DNA from: Rouxiella chamberiensis
GTDB taxonomy: Bacteria; Pseudomonadota; Gammaproteobacteria; Enterobacterales; Enterobacteriaceae
Assembly (NCBI RefSeq): GCF_026967475.1
Contig: NZ_CP114058.1
Span: 248,001-312,000 of the forward strand
Direction of reading: 5' to 3'
DNA length: 64,000 bases
The position numbers and the translations under genes were made by a program. Each line of letters begins with the position of its first letter. Position 1 is the first letter of the stretch. Below, in pieces: positions 1 through 10,298 of the stretch. Under the pieces are notes generated by a model, which saw only the letters and a list, made by a program, of their open reading frames with translations, did not search any database and was not told where the DNA came from.

Positions 1-194
1 CCTTCGATGCCTGTCAGAAAGGCAAGGGCGACGACGCCCGCAATGTCGAGTGCTACGCGCCCAATAGCCAGCACGTCACTTATATCTTTAGCGGTGTGTG
101 GGACGGCCCGGACGAGCTGATGCCGGCCGATGAAAATCTGAAAACGTGGAAGGTCAGCAAAATCGTCTGGCACGCCACGCCTCGCCTTCCTTGA
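1..194 (+). CDS. yfeY: RpoE-regulated lipoprotein YfeY, C-terminal part (truncated by window edge)
   Basis: The reading frame is open from the first base and ends with TGA at 192-194, leaving 63 residues of the C-terminus. These residues follow E. coli YfeY closely: a Cys-x-Lys...Asp-Asp...Val-Glu-Cys stretch, then SQHVTYIFSG, GPDELMP and a final LKTWKVSKIVW block. YfeY is a small outer-membrane lipoprotein of unknown role in the sigma-E regulon. The lipobox and promoter lie outside the window. Its position just upstream of cysP matches the E. coli gene order. Confidence 0.85.
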   Translation, partial: FDACQKGKGDDARNVECYAPNSQHVTYIFSGVWDGPDELMPADENLKTWKVSKIVWHATPRLP

Positions 195-202
195 GAAGTC
201 TC

Positions 203-233
203 TCCGGTCACTGACGTAGGTGACCGGATATTT
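203..233 (+). terminator. Stem-loop after yfeY
   Basis: A perfect 8-bp stem, CCGGTCAC at 204-211 and GTGACCGG at 220-227, encloses an 8-base loop. It starts 9 bases after the yfeY stop and is followed only by a weak T-rich stretch (ATATTTCC). It is probably a terminator of moderate strength. Confidence 0.55.
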
Positions 234-547
234 CCTCCCGAACGCCGGGCCTTTGTGCTGTATCCGCCTTTTTTAGCAGCCCTGTTCAGGGCATATCGTC
301 CTTCCAGCCCGTTTTTCTGAAGTTCCGCTGACTGCAATTCCCCCTTGATGTGCATGGCTTATAGCTTTTGATGCTTGCAAATCACCAAACGATATATAAA
401 ACCGTTACTGGTCTTCACCGAGTTATAAATACACTGTCGGAACGGATGATTGAAACCGCCTTGCTCAATGCGGCGCTTTCACTCATCCGTGATAAACCCG
501 GACGGTGCTTTTTTACGTCCTGAACCGCTTCCTTGACAGGGCAGAGA
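234..547 (+). promoter_or_regulatory. cysP upstream region with structured leader
   Basis: No gene is seen in this stretch of about 310 bases. Its AT-rich part (about 355-440) is where a CysB-activated cysP promoter would be expected, but I cannot assign a specific CysB site. A long interrupted hairpin lies at 442-490: ACGGATGA pairs with TCATCCGT, with inner GAAA/TTTC and CCGC/GCGG pairings. A run of six T follows at about 510-515. Confidence 0.45.
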
Positions 548-1576
548 ATGACAAACACATCGGTAAAGAATAGGGCGTTAAAAGGTGCGTGTGCCTTGCT
601 GCTGATTGCCGGTGGGATGGCTTCTGCCTCTGCAACCGAATTGCTCAACAGTTCCTACGATGTCTCGCGGGAACTGTTTGCCGCGCTGAATCCGCCGTTT
701 GAACAACAGTGGGCGCAGCAAAACAACGGCGATAAACTCGTAATAAAACAGTCGCATGCGGGGTCGTCCAAACAGGCGCTGGCTATCCTTCAGGGATTGA
801 AGGCCGACGTGGTGACCTACAATCAAATCACGGATGTGCAGATTTTGCACGACCGCGGGGATCTGGTTGCGGCTAACTGGCAAAGCCGTTTACCGAACAA
901 CAGTTCGCCGTTTTATTCGACCATGGCGTTTCTGGTGCGCAAGGGAAACCCCAAAAATATTCACGGCTGGGACGACCTGACGCGCGACAACGTGAAACTG
1001 GTGTTTCCTAATCCGAAGACGTCGGGCAATGGCCGCTATACCTATCTGGGTGCCTGGGGCGCGTTCAATCTCGCCGATAACAGGAATGTGGCGCAAACGC
1101 GCGAAAAAATGGCCCGGCTTATCGGGAATGTCGAAGTGTTCGATACCGGCGGGCGCGGCGCAACCACGACTTTTGTCGACCGCGGGCTGGGCGATGTGCT
1201 GATCACCTTCGAATCCGAAGCCAACAATATTCGCGACCAGTATGGCGCAGACAAGTATGAAGTGATTATTCCGCCGGTCGATATTCTGGCGGAGTTCCCG
1301 GTGGCCTGGGTCGATAAAAACGTGGCCCGAAACGGCACCGAAAAGGCAGCGAAAGCTTATCTGAACTATTTGTGGAGTCCTGAAGCGCAGAAAATCATTA
1401 CCCGTTTCAGCTACCGCGTGTATGACAAGCAGGTCATGGAACAGGCGAAGGGGCAATTCCCGCCGACCCAGCTGTTTAACGTTGAAGATCAATTTGGAGG
1501 ATGGCCAGAAGTGATGAAAACCCATTTCGAAACCGGCGGTGAGCTGGATAAACTGATCGCGCAGGGACATCCGTAA
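548..1576 (+). CDS. cysP: Thiosulfate/sulfate-binding periplasmic protein CysP
   Basis: This is the solute-binding protein of the CysPTWA importer, which captures thiosulfate and sulfate in the periplasm. ATG 548 is chosen because AGGG lies 6 bases upstream; an in-frame TTG at 533 is the alternative. An N-terminal signal peptide of about 30 residues ends near Ala-Ser-Ala before [13 protein letters not shown], the conserved mature start. Family blocks [35 protein letters not shown] and [11 protein letters not shown] are all present. The length of 342 residues is normal. The stop codon overlaps the cysT start (TAATG), so the two are translationally coupled. Confidence 0.96.
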   Translation: MTNTSVKNRALKGACALLLIAGGMASASATELLNSSYDVSRELFAALNPPFEQQWAQQNNGDKLVIKQSHAGSSKQALAILQGLKADVVTYNQITDVQILHDRGDLVAANWQSRLPNNSSPFYSTMAFLVRKGNPKNIHGWDDLTRDNVKLVFPNPKTSGNGRYTYLGAWGAFNLADNRNVAQTREKMARLIGNVEVFDTGGRGATTTFVDRGLGDVLITFESEANNIRDQYGADKYEVIIPPVDILAEFPVAWVDKNVARNGTEKAAKAYLNYLWSPEAQKIITRFSYRVYDKQVMEQAKGQFPPTQLFNVEDQFGGWPEVMKTHFETGGELDKLIAQGHP

Positions 1577-2406
1577 TGCTGTTGTCTACCAAACGCGTAT
1601 TACCCGGCTTTACCCTGAGCCTCGGCAGCAGCCTGCTGTTCGTCTGTCTGGTTCTGCTGTTGCCGCTCAGCGCCCTGATTATTCAGCTGTCGCACATGAC
1701 GCTGGCCCAGTATTGGGCCGTCGTCACGGATGCACAGGTAGTGGCCGCCTATAAAGTGACCCTGCTGTCTGCGGGTGTCGCCAGCCTGTTCAACTGCTTC
1801 TTCGGCATGTTGATGGCATGGATCCTGACCCGCTACGAGTTTCCGGGCAAAACCATTCTCGACGGCCTGATGGACCTGCCTTTTGCACTGCCGACGGCGG
1901 TTGCCGGTCTTACGCTGGCGGGCCTGTTTTCGGTCAACGGTTTTTACGGCCAGTGGCTTGCGCAGTTCGACATCAAGGTGGCCTACACCTGGCTCGGAAT
2001 TGCCGTGGCAATGGCATTCACCAGCATTCCTTTCGTGGTGCGCACCGTGCAGCCCGTGCTGGAAGAGCTGGGGCCGGAGTACGAAGAGGCCGCCGAAACG
2101 CTGGGTGCCTCCCGCTGGCAGAGTTTCCGCCGCGTAGTGTTGCCCGAACTGATGCCGTCGCTGATGGCCGGTACGGCGCTGTCATTCACCCGCAGCCTCG
2201 GCGAATTTGGCGCGGTTATTTTCATCGCCGGAAACATTGCCTGGAAAACCGAAGTGACCTCGCTGATGATTTTCGTGCGTCTGCAACAGTTTGACTATGC
2301 GGCGGCGAGCGCCATTGCTTCCGTGATCCTTGCCGCTTCGCTGATTCTGCTGTTTGCCATCAACACCTTGCAGAGCCGCTATGGCCGTCGTCTGGGAGGC
2401 CAGTAA
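1576..2406 (+). CDS. cysT: Sulfate/thiosulfate ABC transporter permease CysT (CysU)
   Basis: This is one of the two inner-membrane subunits that form the channel for sulfate and thiosulfate. The 276 residues carry about six hydrophobic segments. The EAA-type cytoplasmic loop that contacts the ATPase is visible around residues 175-200 (EEAAETLGASRWQSFRRVVLP). The start overlaps the cysP stop and the stop overlaps the cysW start, so cysPTWA reads as one tightly coupled operon. Expression is expected to depend on CysB under sulfur limitation, as known for the family. Confidence 0.96.
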   Translation: MLLSTKRVLPGFTLSLGSSLLFVCLVLLLPLSALIIQLSHMTLAQYWAVVTDAQVVAAYKVTLLSAGVASLFNCFFGMLMAWILTRYEFPGKTILDGLMDLPFALPTAVAGLTLAGLFSVNGFYGQWLAQFDIKVAYTWLGIAVAMAFTSIPFVVRTVQPVLEELGPEYEEAAETLGASRWQSFRRVVLPELMPSLMAGTALSFTRSLGEFGAVIFIAGNIAWKTEVTSLMIFVRLQQFDYAAASAIASVILAASLILLFAINTLQSRYGRRLGGQ

Positions 2407-3281
2407 TGTCACAGGTTTCGCAATATGAAGACACGGCCCCGCGCCGTATCGACTGGCTGAAATGGTCCCTTATCGGCCTCGGTACGCTGATTTGCGTGCT
2501 GCTGCTGGTGGTGCCGTTGATAACCATCTTCGTCGAGGCGTTGTCTGACGGCGTCGCGGCGGTGGGTAAAAATCTCGCCGATCCGGATATGCTGCACGCC
2601 ATCTGGCTGACCGTGCTGATTGCGCTTATCACGGTGCCGGTCAATCTGGTGTTTGGTACGCTGCTGGCCTGGCTGGTGGCGCGCTTCGATTTTCGCGGCC
2701 GTCAGTTGCTGCTCACGCTGATCGATATTCCGTTCGCCGTCTCGCCGGTGGTCGCCGGTCTGCTTTATCTGTTGTTCTATGGCAGCAACGGACCGCTGGG
2801 CGGCTGGCTGGACGCGCATAATCTGCAAATCATGTTTGCCTGGCCGGGCATGGCGATGGTGACCATTTTCGTGACCTGTCCGTTTGTCATTCGTGAACTG
2901 GTGCCGGTGATGTTAAGTCAGGGCAGTCAGGAAGATGAAGCCGCCGTGCTGCTTGGCGCGTCCGGCTGGCAGATGTTCCGCCGTGTTACGCTGCCGAACA
3001 TCCGCTGGGCGCTGCTCTACGGCGTGGTGCTGACCAATGCGCGTGCAATTGGTGAATTCGGTGCAGTGTCTGTGGTGGCCGGGGCGATCCGCGGCGAGAC
3101 TTACACACTGCCTTTACAGGTTGAATTATTGAATCAGGATTACAACGTCGCCGGCTCCTTTACCGCCGCTGCGCTACTGACCCTGTTGGCAATCGTCACA
3201 CTATTTCTGAAAAGCGGTTTGCAGTGGCGCCTGGCGCGTACCAACGACCGTCTTGAGCGGGAGGGAAACAATGAGCATTGA
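2406..3281 (+). CDS. cysW: Sulfate/thiosulfate ABC transporter permease CysW
   Basis: This is the second membrane subunit of the CysPTWA importer and pairs with CysT. It has 291 residues and multiple membrane segments, the first at about residues 18-45. The EAA loop [22 protein letters not shown] is near residues 175-200. The gene overlaps cysT by one base at its start and cysA by 11 bases at its end. Confidence 0.96.
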   Translation: MSQVSQYEDTAPRRIDWLKWSLIGLGTLICVLLLVVPLITIFVEALSDGVAAVGKNLADPDMLHAIWLTVLIALITVPVNLVFGTLLAWLVARFDFRGRQLLLTLIDIPFAVSPVVAGLLYLLFYGSNGPLGGWLDAHNLQIMFAWPGMAMVTIFVTCPFVIRELVPVMLSQGSQEDEAAVLLGASGWQMFRRVTLPNIRWALLYGVVLTNARAIGEFGAVSVVAGAIRGETYTLPLQVELLNQDYNVAGSFTAAALLTLLAIVTLFLKSGLQWRLARTNDRLEREGNNEH

Positions 3282-4364
3282 AATTAACGGTATCAACAAG
3301 TTTTTTGGTCGCACCAAGGTGCTCAATGATATCTCGCTCGATATTCCTTCCGGCCAGATGGTGGCGCTGCTCGGGCCTTCCGGCTCGGGGAAGACTACCT
3401 TGCTGCGCATTATTGCCGGTCTGGAAAACCAGAGTTCGGGCAATCTGAGCTTCCACGGCAAAGATGTGTCCCGGTTGCACGCGCGTGACAGGCAGGTAGG
3501 TTTTGTGTTCCAGCATTATGCGCTGTTCCGCCATATGACCGTGTTCGACAACATCGCCTTTGGCCTGACCGTCCTGCCGCGCCGCGAACGTCCCAACGCC
3601 GCCGCCATCAGGCAGAAGGTCACCAAACTGCTGGAGATGGTGCAGCTTGGCCATCTCGGCAACCGTTTCCCGGCCCAGCTTTCCGGGGGCAGAAGCAGCG
3701 TGTGGCGCTGGCCCGTGCGCTGGCGGTCGAGCCTCAGATTCTGCTGCTCGACGAACCTTTCGGCGCGCTGGATGCGCAGGTGCGTAAAGAGCTGCGCCGC
3801 TGGCTGCGTCAGTTGCATGAAGAGTTGAAGTTCACCAGCGTCTTTGTCACCCATGACCAGGAAGAGGCGATGGAAGTGGCCGACCGCGTGGTGGTGATGA
3901 GTCAGGGCAATATCGAGCAGGTGGGCGCACCGATTGAAATCTGGCGCGAGCCGTCTACCCGTTTCGTGCTGGAATTTATGGGCGAAGTGAACAAGATTGG
4001 CGGCGAAATTCGCGGCTCGCAGCTGTATGTGGGCCAGCATCACTGGCCGCTGTCGATAACGCCGCTGCATCAGGGTCAGGTCGATGTGTTCCTGCGTCCG
4101 TGGGAAATGGACATTACGCCGCAGGCAACCGCCCGTTGCCCGCTGCCGGTGCAGGTGCTGGAGGTCAGTCCGCGCGGCCATTTCTGGCAGTTGACCGTGC
4201 AGCCGCAAGGCTGGCATGACGAGCCGATTTCCGTGGTGCTGAACGAAGTCTCCGATAATCGTGCACCACAGCGCGGCGATCGCTTCTTCGTGGGTGGGTT
4301 GAATGGCCGTATTTACGCAGGCGATCAACAATTGCAGTCGGTTGAATTGGCGAGAACGGCTTAA
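3271..4364 (+). CDS. cysA: Sulfate/thiosulfate ABC transporter ATPase CysA (frameshifted)
   Basis: This is the ATP-hydrolysing subunit of the CysPTWA importer. The frame from ATG 3271 holds the Walker A motif (GPSGSGKTT) and the Q-loop (FVFQHYALF). It breaks at the signature motif LSGGQ, where a run of five G at 3685-3689 should be six. Adding one G joins it to the downstream frame with Walker B ([11 protein letters not shown]), the switch His ([16 protein letters not shown]) and the C-terminal regulatory domain. The repaired protein has 364 residues, the family length. As written, the protein would lose its catalytic half. A homopolymer sequencing error is the likely cause. Confidence 0.9.
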
Positions 4365-4400
4365 TAGTTTTAATATTCTTAAACTTTAATTATTATGCTT

Positions 4401-4431
4401 AAAAAAGGGCGGTGATTACCGCCCTTTTTAT
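4401..4431 (+). terminator. Rho-independent terminator after cysA
   Basis: GGGCGGT at 4407-4413 pairs with ACCGCCC at 4418-4424 across a four-base loop, followed by five T and preceded by six A. It separates cysPTWA from cysM, so cysM probably has its own promoter at about 4435-4500. Confidence 0.9.
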
Positions 4432-4507
4432 CGTCTTATAAACAACTATTCATTTTAGTATAGGGTCTATATCCGAAAGATATATCCAACTGAAATAAGG
4501 CAGCCAC

Positions 4508-5389
4508 GTGAGCACGCTCGAACAATTTATCGGTAATACGCCTCTGGTGCGTTTACAGCGACTGTCAAAGGATCTTGATAGCGAAATTTGGGTCAAACTG
4601 GAAGGCAATAACCCGGCGGGATCGGTCAAGGATCGCGCCGCGCTGTTTATGATTGAACAGGCCGAAAAGCGCGGCGAAATCCGGCCCGGCGACACGCTGA
4701 TTGAGGCGACCAGCGGCAACACCGGCATCGCGCTGGCGATGATTGCGGCGGTGAAAGGCTACAGACTCAAGCTGTTGATGCCCGAAAACATGAGCATGGA
4801 AAGGCAAGCCGCGATGCGCGCCTACGGAGCCGAACTGTTGCTGGTCAGCCGCGAGCAGGGCATGGAAGGCGCGCGCGATTTGGCGCAGGCGATGGCCGGG
4901 AAAGGCGAGGGCAAGGTTCTCGACCAGTTCAACAATACCGACAACTCGCTGGCCCACTTTATAACCACCGGTCCCGAAATCTGGCAGCAGACAGCAGGGC
5001 GCATTACGCATTTCGTTTCCAGCATGGGCACCACCGGCACCATTTCGGGCGTCGGGCGCTATTTAAAGGCGCAGCGCCCCGAGGTGCAGATTATCGGCCT
5101 GCAACCTGCCGAAGGCAGCAGCATTCCGGGCATTCGCCGCTGGCCGCAGGCTTATCTGCCGGGCATTTATCGCCCGGAGCTTATCGATGAAGTGATAGAC
5201 ATGGCACAGACGGAAGCCGAAGTGACCATGCGTTTGCTGGCGCAGCAGGAAGGCATTTTCTGCGGCGTGAGTTCAGGCGGTGCGGTAGCGGGCGCTATCC
5301 GTGTTGCACAACATAATCCGGGGTCGGTGATCGTCGCCATCATCTGCGATCGGGGCGATCGCTATCTCTCCACCGGCGTTTTTGGTTAA
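4508..5389 (+). CDS. cysM: Cysteine synthase B (O-acetylserine/thiosulfate sulfhydrylase)
   Basis: This PLP enzyme joins O-acetylserine with sulfide or thiosulfate, giving cysteine or S-sulfocysteine, and so follows directly from thiosulfate import by CysPTWA. It starts at GTG 4508 (MSTLEQFIGNTPLVRLQ). The PLP lysine is Lys41 in NPAGSVKDR, the phosphate-binding loop is TSGNTG, and SSMGTTGT and GVSSGGAVAGA are present. The CysM-specific SSIPGIRRWP block distinguishes it from CysK. The 293 residues are about ten fewer than in E. coli, the protein ending right after STGVFG. Confidence 0.95.
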   Translation: MSTLEQFIGNTPLVRLQRLSKDLDSEIWVKLEGNNPAGSVKDRAALFMIEQAEKRGEIRPGDTLIEATSGNTGIALAMIAAVKGYRLKLLMPENMSMERQAAMRAYGAELLLVSREQGMEGARDLAQAMAGKGEGKVLDQFNNTDNSLAHFITTGPEIWQQTAGRITHFVSSMGTTGTISGVGRYLKAQRPEVQIIGLQPAEGSSIPGIRRWPQAYLPGIYRPELIDEVIDMAQTEAEVTMRLLAQQEGIFCGVSSGGAVAGAIRVAQHNPGSVIVAIICDRGDRYLSTGVFG

Positions 5390-5505
5390 ATACGCTGATA
5401 TTCTGTTGCCGAAGTGGGTTAAAGAGTAAAAATAGAGTAAATGAGGCTGCGGCGTGACAGGATAGGGGTAAAAATGAGCGCAATTTTGTTAGGCGGAAAA
5501 AAACC

Positions 5506-6189
5506 ATGAAAATTCTGTTAGTCGACGACGACCTCGAGCTGGGCACGATGCTGAGCGAATACCTGATTGCCGAAGGCTTTGATGCCAATCTGGTACTGAG
5601 CGGCAAGGCGGGCGTCGAAGGCGCCATGTCGGGCGAATACAGCGCCATGATCCTCGATATCATGCTGCCGGACATGAGCGGTATCGACGTGCTGCGTCAG
5701 GTGCGCAAAAACAGCCGCCTGCCGATCATCATGCTGACCGCCAAGGGCGACAACATCGACCGCGTCATCGGTCTCGAGATGGGCGCCGACGACTATATGC
5801 CGAAACCCTGCTATCCGCGCGAGCTGGTGGCGCGTCTGCGTGCCGTCCTGCGCCGCGTTGAAGAGCAGCAGGATACCCATTCCGACTCTTCCAGCATTAC
5901 CTATGGTGATCTGACGCTGAACCCGGCGACCCGCAGCAGTGAATGGCAGGGTGTGGCTTTTGACCTGACCGCCTCCGAGTTTAATCTGCTTGAATTGCTG
6001 CTGCGTTCTCCCGAGCGCGTGGTGTCGAAAGACGAGCTGTCCGAAAAGGGGCTGGGCCGTCCGCGTGAAGCCTACGACCGCAGCATTGACGTGCATATCA
6101 GCAACATTCGTCAGAAGCTGGCTTCGCTCAACGGCGGTGACGTAATGACTATCGAAACGGTGCGAAGCATTGGCTATCGAATCAGATAA
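5506..6189 (+). CDS. OmpR-family response regulator, CpxR-like
   Basis: A DNA-binding response regulator of 227 residues. The receiver domain (about 1-115) has the acidic pocket DDD at 7-9, phospho-acceptor Asp51 in LDIMLPD and Lys100 in PKPCYPREL. The winged-helix output domain (about 130-225) ends in a recognition region with RSIDVHISNIRQKL. It resembles CpxR most, in LDIMLPDMSGIDVLR and LDLNP-like linker segments, but is clearly a different protein. It overlaps the sensor kinase gene by 20 bases. The regulon is not evident from the context. Confidence 0.85.
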   Translation: MKILLVDDDLELGTMLSEYLIAEGFDANLVLSGKAGVEGAMSGEYSAMILDIMLPDMSGIDVLRQVRKNSRLPIIMLTAKGDNIDRVIGLEMGADDYMPKPCYPRELVARLRAVLRRVEEQQDTHSDSSSITYGDLTLNPATRSSEWQGVAFDLTASEFNLLELLLRSPERVVSKDELSEKGLGRPREAYDRSIDVHISNIRQKLASLNGGDVMTIETVRSIGYRIR

Positions 6190-7525
6190 ACGCCTGCGCG
6201 GCAGGCTGTTCTGGAAAATACTGCTGGGTTACTGGGTGACATTTATCATCATGACCCAGCTGTTGTGGGCGGTATTCACTTTTTATTACCACCACGAACC
6301 GCCAGAAAGCGGCATTGCGCGGCGCTTTGTCAAAATGCAGGTGACCTCGGCGGTGTCAACCCTGCAAAGCGGCGGTCTGCCTGCCCTGAATGCCATGATG
6401 GCAAAATGGCCCGAGGATGACCGGCATTTACTGACGATAGAACCTTCCATGATTCCGGTGCAGGGACAAACCCTTAGCGATCTCGAACCCGGAAAAACGC
6501 CCGATGAAATTGTCGAGTTTGTGCAAACGCCGAGCGGACAGGGCTATCGCCTGCATTATAACGTCGAAGGTCTGCTCGACAAATATCGACCCGAACGAGA
6601 AAAACACGTGTTTAATATGCCGCCTCCGTTTTTATGGATAGGAGGCATTGGTGGACTGCTGTTCAGCGCCATGCTGGCCTGGAATCTAACCCGTCCGATG
6701 CTGCAAATGCGTCAGGCGTTTGGTCGCGTGTCGCAGGGCGATTTGTCGGTGCGGCTGTTCTCCACCATGGGGCGACGTCACGATGAACTTTCCGAGGTTG
6801 CCCGCGATTTCGACTCGATGGCGGAGCGGTTGCAGGTGCTGGTCAAAGCCCGTGAAGAGCTGCTGCACGATGTGTCTCATGAATTGCGCTCGCCCCTGGC
6901 CCGTTTGCAGTTGGCCATTGGTCTGGCGCGGCAGAATCCGCAAAATGTCGAAACCTCGCTCAAGCGTATCGAGCATGAGGCAGGGCGGCTGGACAAGATG
7001 ATTGGCGAACTGCTGGCGCTGTCGCGCACCGAACACAGCATCATGCCCGACGAAGAGTATTTCGACCTCCACGGACTGGTCGAGGCCGTGGTCAACGATG
7101 CGCGTTACGAAGCGCAGTTGCCGGGCGTCGAGATTGTGCTGAAGTGCAATGAACAGAACGAAGAAGACTATACCGTCAAGGGCAATGCCGAGCTGATGCG
7201 TCGCGCCGTGGACAATGTCGTGCGCAATGCGCTGCGTTTTTCGGCCAGAGGGCAGACTATCAACGTGTCGCTCACTTCCCGTGAGGATTATCTTTGCGTC
7301 GAAGTGGCGGATCAGGGGCCGGGCGTCGAAGAAGACAAGCTCTCGAGCATCTTTGATCCCTTCGTGAGAGTGATGTCCCCGCTTTCAGGCAAAGGCTACG
7401 GCCTTGGGCTTGCGATCACCCGCAAGGTGATGGTGGCGCACCACGGGAAAATCGAAGCGCGTAACGGCTCGCCGAGAGGGCTTATTATCGACCTCAAGGT
7501 GCCGCACTGGAAAAGTCTGGTGTAA
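6170..7525 (+). CDS. Sensor histidine kinase, CpxA-like
   Basis: Inner-membrane partner of the preceding regulator, 451 residues from TTG 6170, which overlaps the regulator's end. Membrane segments lie at about 17-39 and 153-173 and frame a periplasmic domain of about 110 residues. A HAMP segment follows, then the HisKA box DVSHELRSPLARLQ with phospho-acceptor His237. The ATP-binding domain has N-box NVVRNALRFS, G1 DQGPGVEE and G2 GYGLGLAI. The kinase core is CpxA/RstB-like. The periplasmic part is not one I recognise, so the signal sensed is unknown. No ATG start was found upstream of the first membrane segment. Confidence 0.83.
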   Translation: MAIESDKRLRGRLFWKILLGYWVTFIIMTQLLWAVFTFYYHHEPPESGIARRFVKMQVTSAVSTLQSGGLPALNAMMAKWPEDDRHLLTIEPSMIPVQGQTLSDLEPGKTPDEIVEFVQTPSGQGYRLHYNVEGLLDKYRPEREKHVFNMPPPFLWIGGIGGLLFSAMLAWNLTRPMLQMRQAFGRVSQGDLSVRLFSTMGRRHDELSEVARDFDSMAERLQVLVKAREELLHDVSHELRSPLARLQLAIGLARQNPQNVETSLKRIEHEAGRLDKMIGELLALSRTEHSIMPDEEYFDLHGLVEAVVNDARYEAQLPGVEIVLKCNEQNEEDYTVKGNAELMRRAVDNVVRNALRFSARGQTINVSLTSREDYLCVEVADQGPGVEEDKLSSIFDPFVRVMSPLSGKGYGLGLAITRKVMVAHHGKIEARNGSPRGLIIDLKVPHWKSLV

Positions 7526-7560
7526 AGCGGCAGTCCGCTTTCCGGTTTGCAGAAAAAAGG

Positions 7561-7591
7561 CAAAAAAACGGCGCAATCAGCGCCGTTTTTC
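7561..7591. terminator. Bidirectional terminator between sensor kinase and crr
   Basis: ACGGCGC at 7568-7574 pairs with GCGCCGT at 7580-7586 around a five-base loop. An A run lies before it and a T run after it, so it can end both the rightward kinase operon and the leftward pts operon. Confidence 0.88.
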
Positions 7592-7603
7592 ATTGGAAGC
7601 GAA

Positions 7604-8113
7604 TCACTTTCTGATGCGGATGATCGGGGTCTCACCGACAACAACGCTACCAGACAGCTTAATCAGCTCTTTAATCTCATCCATGTTAGAGATAACAACC
7701 GGAGTCAGGGTCGACTTGGCTTTTTCTTCCAGCAGGGCCAGATCAAACTCGATAATCAAATCGCCTTTCTTCACGCGCTGCCCTTCCTCGGCGATGCGCT
7801 TGAAACCTTCACCCTTCAGCTCGACGGTGTCGATACCGAAGTGAACAAACAGCTCGATGCCGCTGTCGGATTCGATTGAGAAAGCATGGTTAGTTTCAAA
7901 GATTTTACCGATGGTACCATCAACAGGTGCGACGATTTTGTTGCCCGCTGGTTTGATGGCGATACCATCACCGACGATTTTCTCGGCAAAAACCACATCG
8001 GGTACATCTTCAATATTGACAATTTCACCAGACAGCGGCGCAACAATTTCAATTGTACCGACGTCTTTCTTATCATCAGAAACCAATGATTTTAATTTAT
8101 CGAACAAACCCAT
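7604..8113 (-). CDS. crr: PTS glucose-specific enzyme IIA (EIIA-Glc)
   Basis: This cytoplasmic phosphocarrier takes phosphate from HPr and passes it to EIICB-Glc. By its phosphorylation state it also controls adenylate cyclase and inducer exclusion. The 169 residues are nearly identical to the enteric protein. The active-site His91 lies in [12 protein letters not shown] and the assisting His76 in FETNHAFS. The N-terminal [14 protein letters not shown] is the membrane-binding amphipathic tail. It is the last gene of ptsH-ptsI-crr. Confidence 0.97.
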   Translation of the reverse strand: MGLFDKLKSLVSDDKKDVGTIEIVAPLSGEIVNIEDVPDVVFAEKIVGDGIAIKPAGNKIVAPVDGTIGKIFETNHAFSIESDSGIELFVHFGIDTVELKGEGFKRIAEEGQRVKKGDLIIEFDLALLEEKAKSTLTPVVISNMDEIKELIKLSGSVVVGETPIIRIRK

Positions 8114-8160
8114 GATCTTCTCCTAAGCATTAATTTGGGCAGCTTTCCAGCAACGCGCAA

Positions 8161-9888
8161 TTAGCAGAGTGTTTTCTCTTCAATGAATTTGTTGACCAAA
8201 TTCATCAACTCTTGCGCCGTAGGTTGGGCTAGAGCCTCTTCTGCCAGCGCCTTCACATCTTCGAAGTTTGTATTACGAATAATTTTCTTGATGCGTGGGA
8301 TTGAGATAGCGCTCATGCTGAACTCATCCAGACCCATGCCCAATAAGAGAAGTGTAGCACGTTCGTCACCTGCTAGCTCTCCACACATGCCCGTCCACTT
8401 TCCTGCGGCGTGTGAGGCATCGATAACCTGCTTGATAAGGGCAAGCACCGAAGGGGACATCGGATTATAAAGATGAGAAATCAGTTCATTACCGCGATCT
8501 ACTGCCAGAGTATACTGGGTAAGGTCATTTGTACCAATACTGAAGAAATCGACTTCTTTCGCCAGATGGTGAGCGATAACCGCAGCCGCCGGTGTTTCCA
8601 CCATCACGCCCACTTCAATCGTCTCGTCAAAGGCTTTGGCTTCGTCACGCAGTTGCGCTTTCAGCAGTTTCAGCTCGGCGTTCAGCTCGCGCACTTCTTC
8701 AACGGAAATCACCATCGGGAACATGATACGCAATTTGCCGAACGCGGAAGCACGCAGAATCGCACGTAATTGGTCGTGAAGGATTTCCTTGCGATCCAGA
8801 CAGATACGAATGGCGCGCCAGCCCAGGAACGGGTTCTCTTCCTTCGGCAGGTTCATGTACGGCAACTCTTTGTCGCCGCCGATATCCATGGTGCGCACAA
8901 TAACAGCCTGTGAGCCCATCGCCTCGGCCACGGCTTTGTAGGCCTGGAACTGCTCTTCTTCGGTCGGCAGGCTGTCGCGGTCCATAAACAGGAATTCGGT
9001 ACGATACAGACCCACGCCTTCCGCGCCGTTGCGCTCTGCACCGGCGACGTCGCGCACGGTACCGATGTTGGCGCAGACTTCAACCTGATGGCCGTCAAGC
9101 GTGATAGCGGGCAGATCTTTCAGCTTGGCCAGCTCGTCTTTTTCGCTGACATACTGGCTGTAATCGGCTTTCAGCTCTTCGATAACTTCCGGCGTCGGGT
9201 TGAGATAGATTTTATTGTTTACGGCGTCGAGAATCAGATAATCGCCGTTTTTCACCTGCTTGGTGACATCACTGGTGCCAACGATGGCCGGGAGTTCCAG
9301 AGAACGCGCCATGATGGAGGTGTGCGACGTACGGCCGCCCAAATCGGTGATGAAACCCAGTACCTTGTTCAGGTTCAGCTGCGCGGTTTCGGAAGGGGTC
9401 AAATCGGTGGCAACCAGAATCACTTCATCCTGAATGGAGCCGAGATCGATGATGGGCATGCCCAGAATATTGCGCAGCAGGCGTTTGCCGATGTCGCGCA
9501 CGTCGGCGGCGCGCTCTTTCAGGTATTCGTCGTCAAGCTCTTCCAGCGCCTTGGCCTGGCCTTCGATAACGGAGTAGGCGGCGGCGTCGGCAGAGGACTT
9601 GTCATCTTTGATGAGGGCTATGATTTCTTGTTCTAGCTCTTCGTCTTCCAACAACATGATGTGGCCTTCGAAGATGGCTTCTTTCTCTTCACCGAAGGTC
9701 TCGCCGGCTTTGGTCTTGATCGTTTCCAGCTGTGCAGAGGCTTTCGCACGGCCAGACAGAAAACGTTCAACTTCCTGATCGACTTGCTCAGGAGAGATTT
9801 TTTTCCGGTCGATGACAATTTCATCTTCCTTCAGCAACAACGCCTTGCCGAAAGCAATACCGGGAGATACTAAAATGCCTGAAATCAT
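8161..9888 (-). CDS. ptsI: PTS enzyme I (phosphoenolpyruvate-protein phosphotransferase)
   Basis: Enzyme I takes phosphate from phosphoenolpyruvate onto His189 ([13 protein letters not shown]) and passes it to HPr, starting all PTS sugar uptake. The protein has 575 residues. The PEP-utilising C-terminal domain shows [28 protein letters not shown] and the GMCGELAGD cysteine motif. It lies between ptsH and crr in the usual operon order. The gap to ptsH (about 150 bases) contains no gene. Confidence 0.97.
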   Translation of the reverse strand: MISGILVSPGIAFGKALLLKEDEIVIDRKKISPEQVDQEVERFLSGRAKASAQLETIKTKAGETFGEEKEAIFEGHIMLLEDEELEQEIIALIKDDKSSADAAAYSVIEGQAKALEELDDEYLKERAADVRDIGKRLLRNILGMPIIDLGSIQDEVILVATDLTPSETAQLNLNKVLGFITDLGGRTSHTSIMARSLELPAIVGTSDVTKQVKNGDYLILDAVNNKIYLNPTPEVIEELKADYSQYVSEKDELAKLKDLPAITLDGHQVEVCANIGTVRDVAGAERNGAEGVGLYRTEFLFMDRDSLPTEEEQFQAYKAVAEAMGSQAVIVRTMDIGGDKELPYMNLPKEENPFLGWRAIRICLDRKEILHDQLRAILRASAFGKLRIMFPMVISVEEVRELNAELKLLKAQLRDEAKAFDETIEVGVMVETPAAAVIAHHLAKEVDFFSIGTNDLTQYTLAVDRGNELISHLYNPMSPSVLALIKQVIDASHAAGKWTGMCGELAGDERATLLLLGMGLDEFSMSAISIPRIKKIIRNTNFEDVKALAEEALAQPTAQELMNLVNKFIEEKTLC

Positions 9889-10040
9889 AACCCTACCTTT
9901 CTGTTGACTGGTGTTAACTCTTCGGAAACCGTTCAGGACATTGTTACAGCATTAAGTTTTTATACTTGTAAGTGATTGACTTAAAAGGTTTAAGACTTAG
10001 AGAGTAAAACGTCCTGTTACTGTCTCTCTGACCAAGCTTC

Positions 10041-10298
10041 TTATTCGAGCTCTGCCATCAGTTTTACCAAGTGCTCGACGGCTTTCTGCTCGTCTTCGCC
10101 TTCAGCGGAAAGGGTCACCACGGTGCCCTGAGTCAGACCCAGAGTTTGCAGCTTGAACAGGCTTTTGGCGCTGGCACTTTTTCCGTTCGAGGTCACGGTA
10201 ATGTCTGAAGTGAAACCTTTTGCTTCCTTCACAAATTGTGCAGCAGGACGAGTATGCAGACCATTTGGAGCAGTAATAGTGACTTCTTGCTGGAACAT
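10041..10298 (-). CDS. ptsH: PTS phosphocarrier protein HPr
   Basis: HPr carries phosphate from enzyme I to the sugar-specific IIA proteins. It has 85 residues, with the phospho-acceptor His15 in [10 protein letters not shown] and the conserved [19 protein letters not shown] segment. It is the first gene of the pts operon. The promoter must lie in the 400-base gap towards cysK. Confidence 0.97.
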   Translation of the reverse strand: MFQQEVTITAPNGLHTRPAAQFVKEAKGFTSDITVTSNGKSASAKSLFKLQTLGLTQGTVVTLSAEGEDEQKAVEHLVKLMAELE

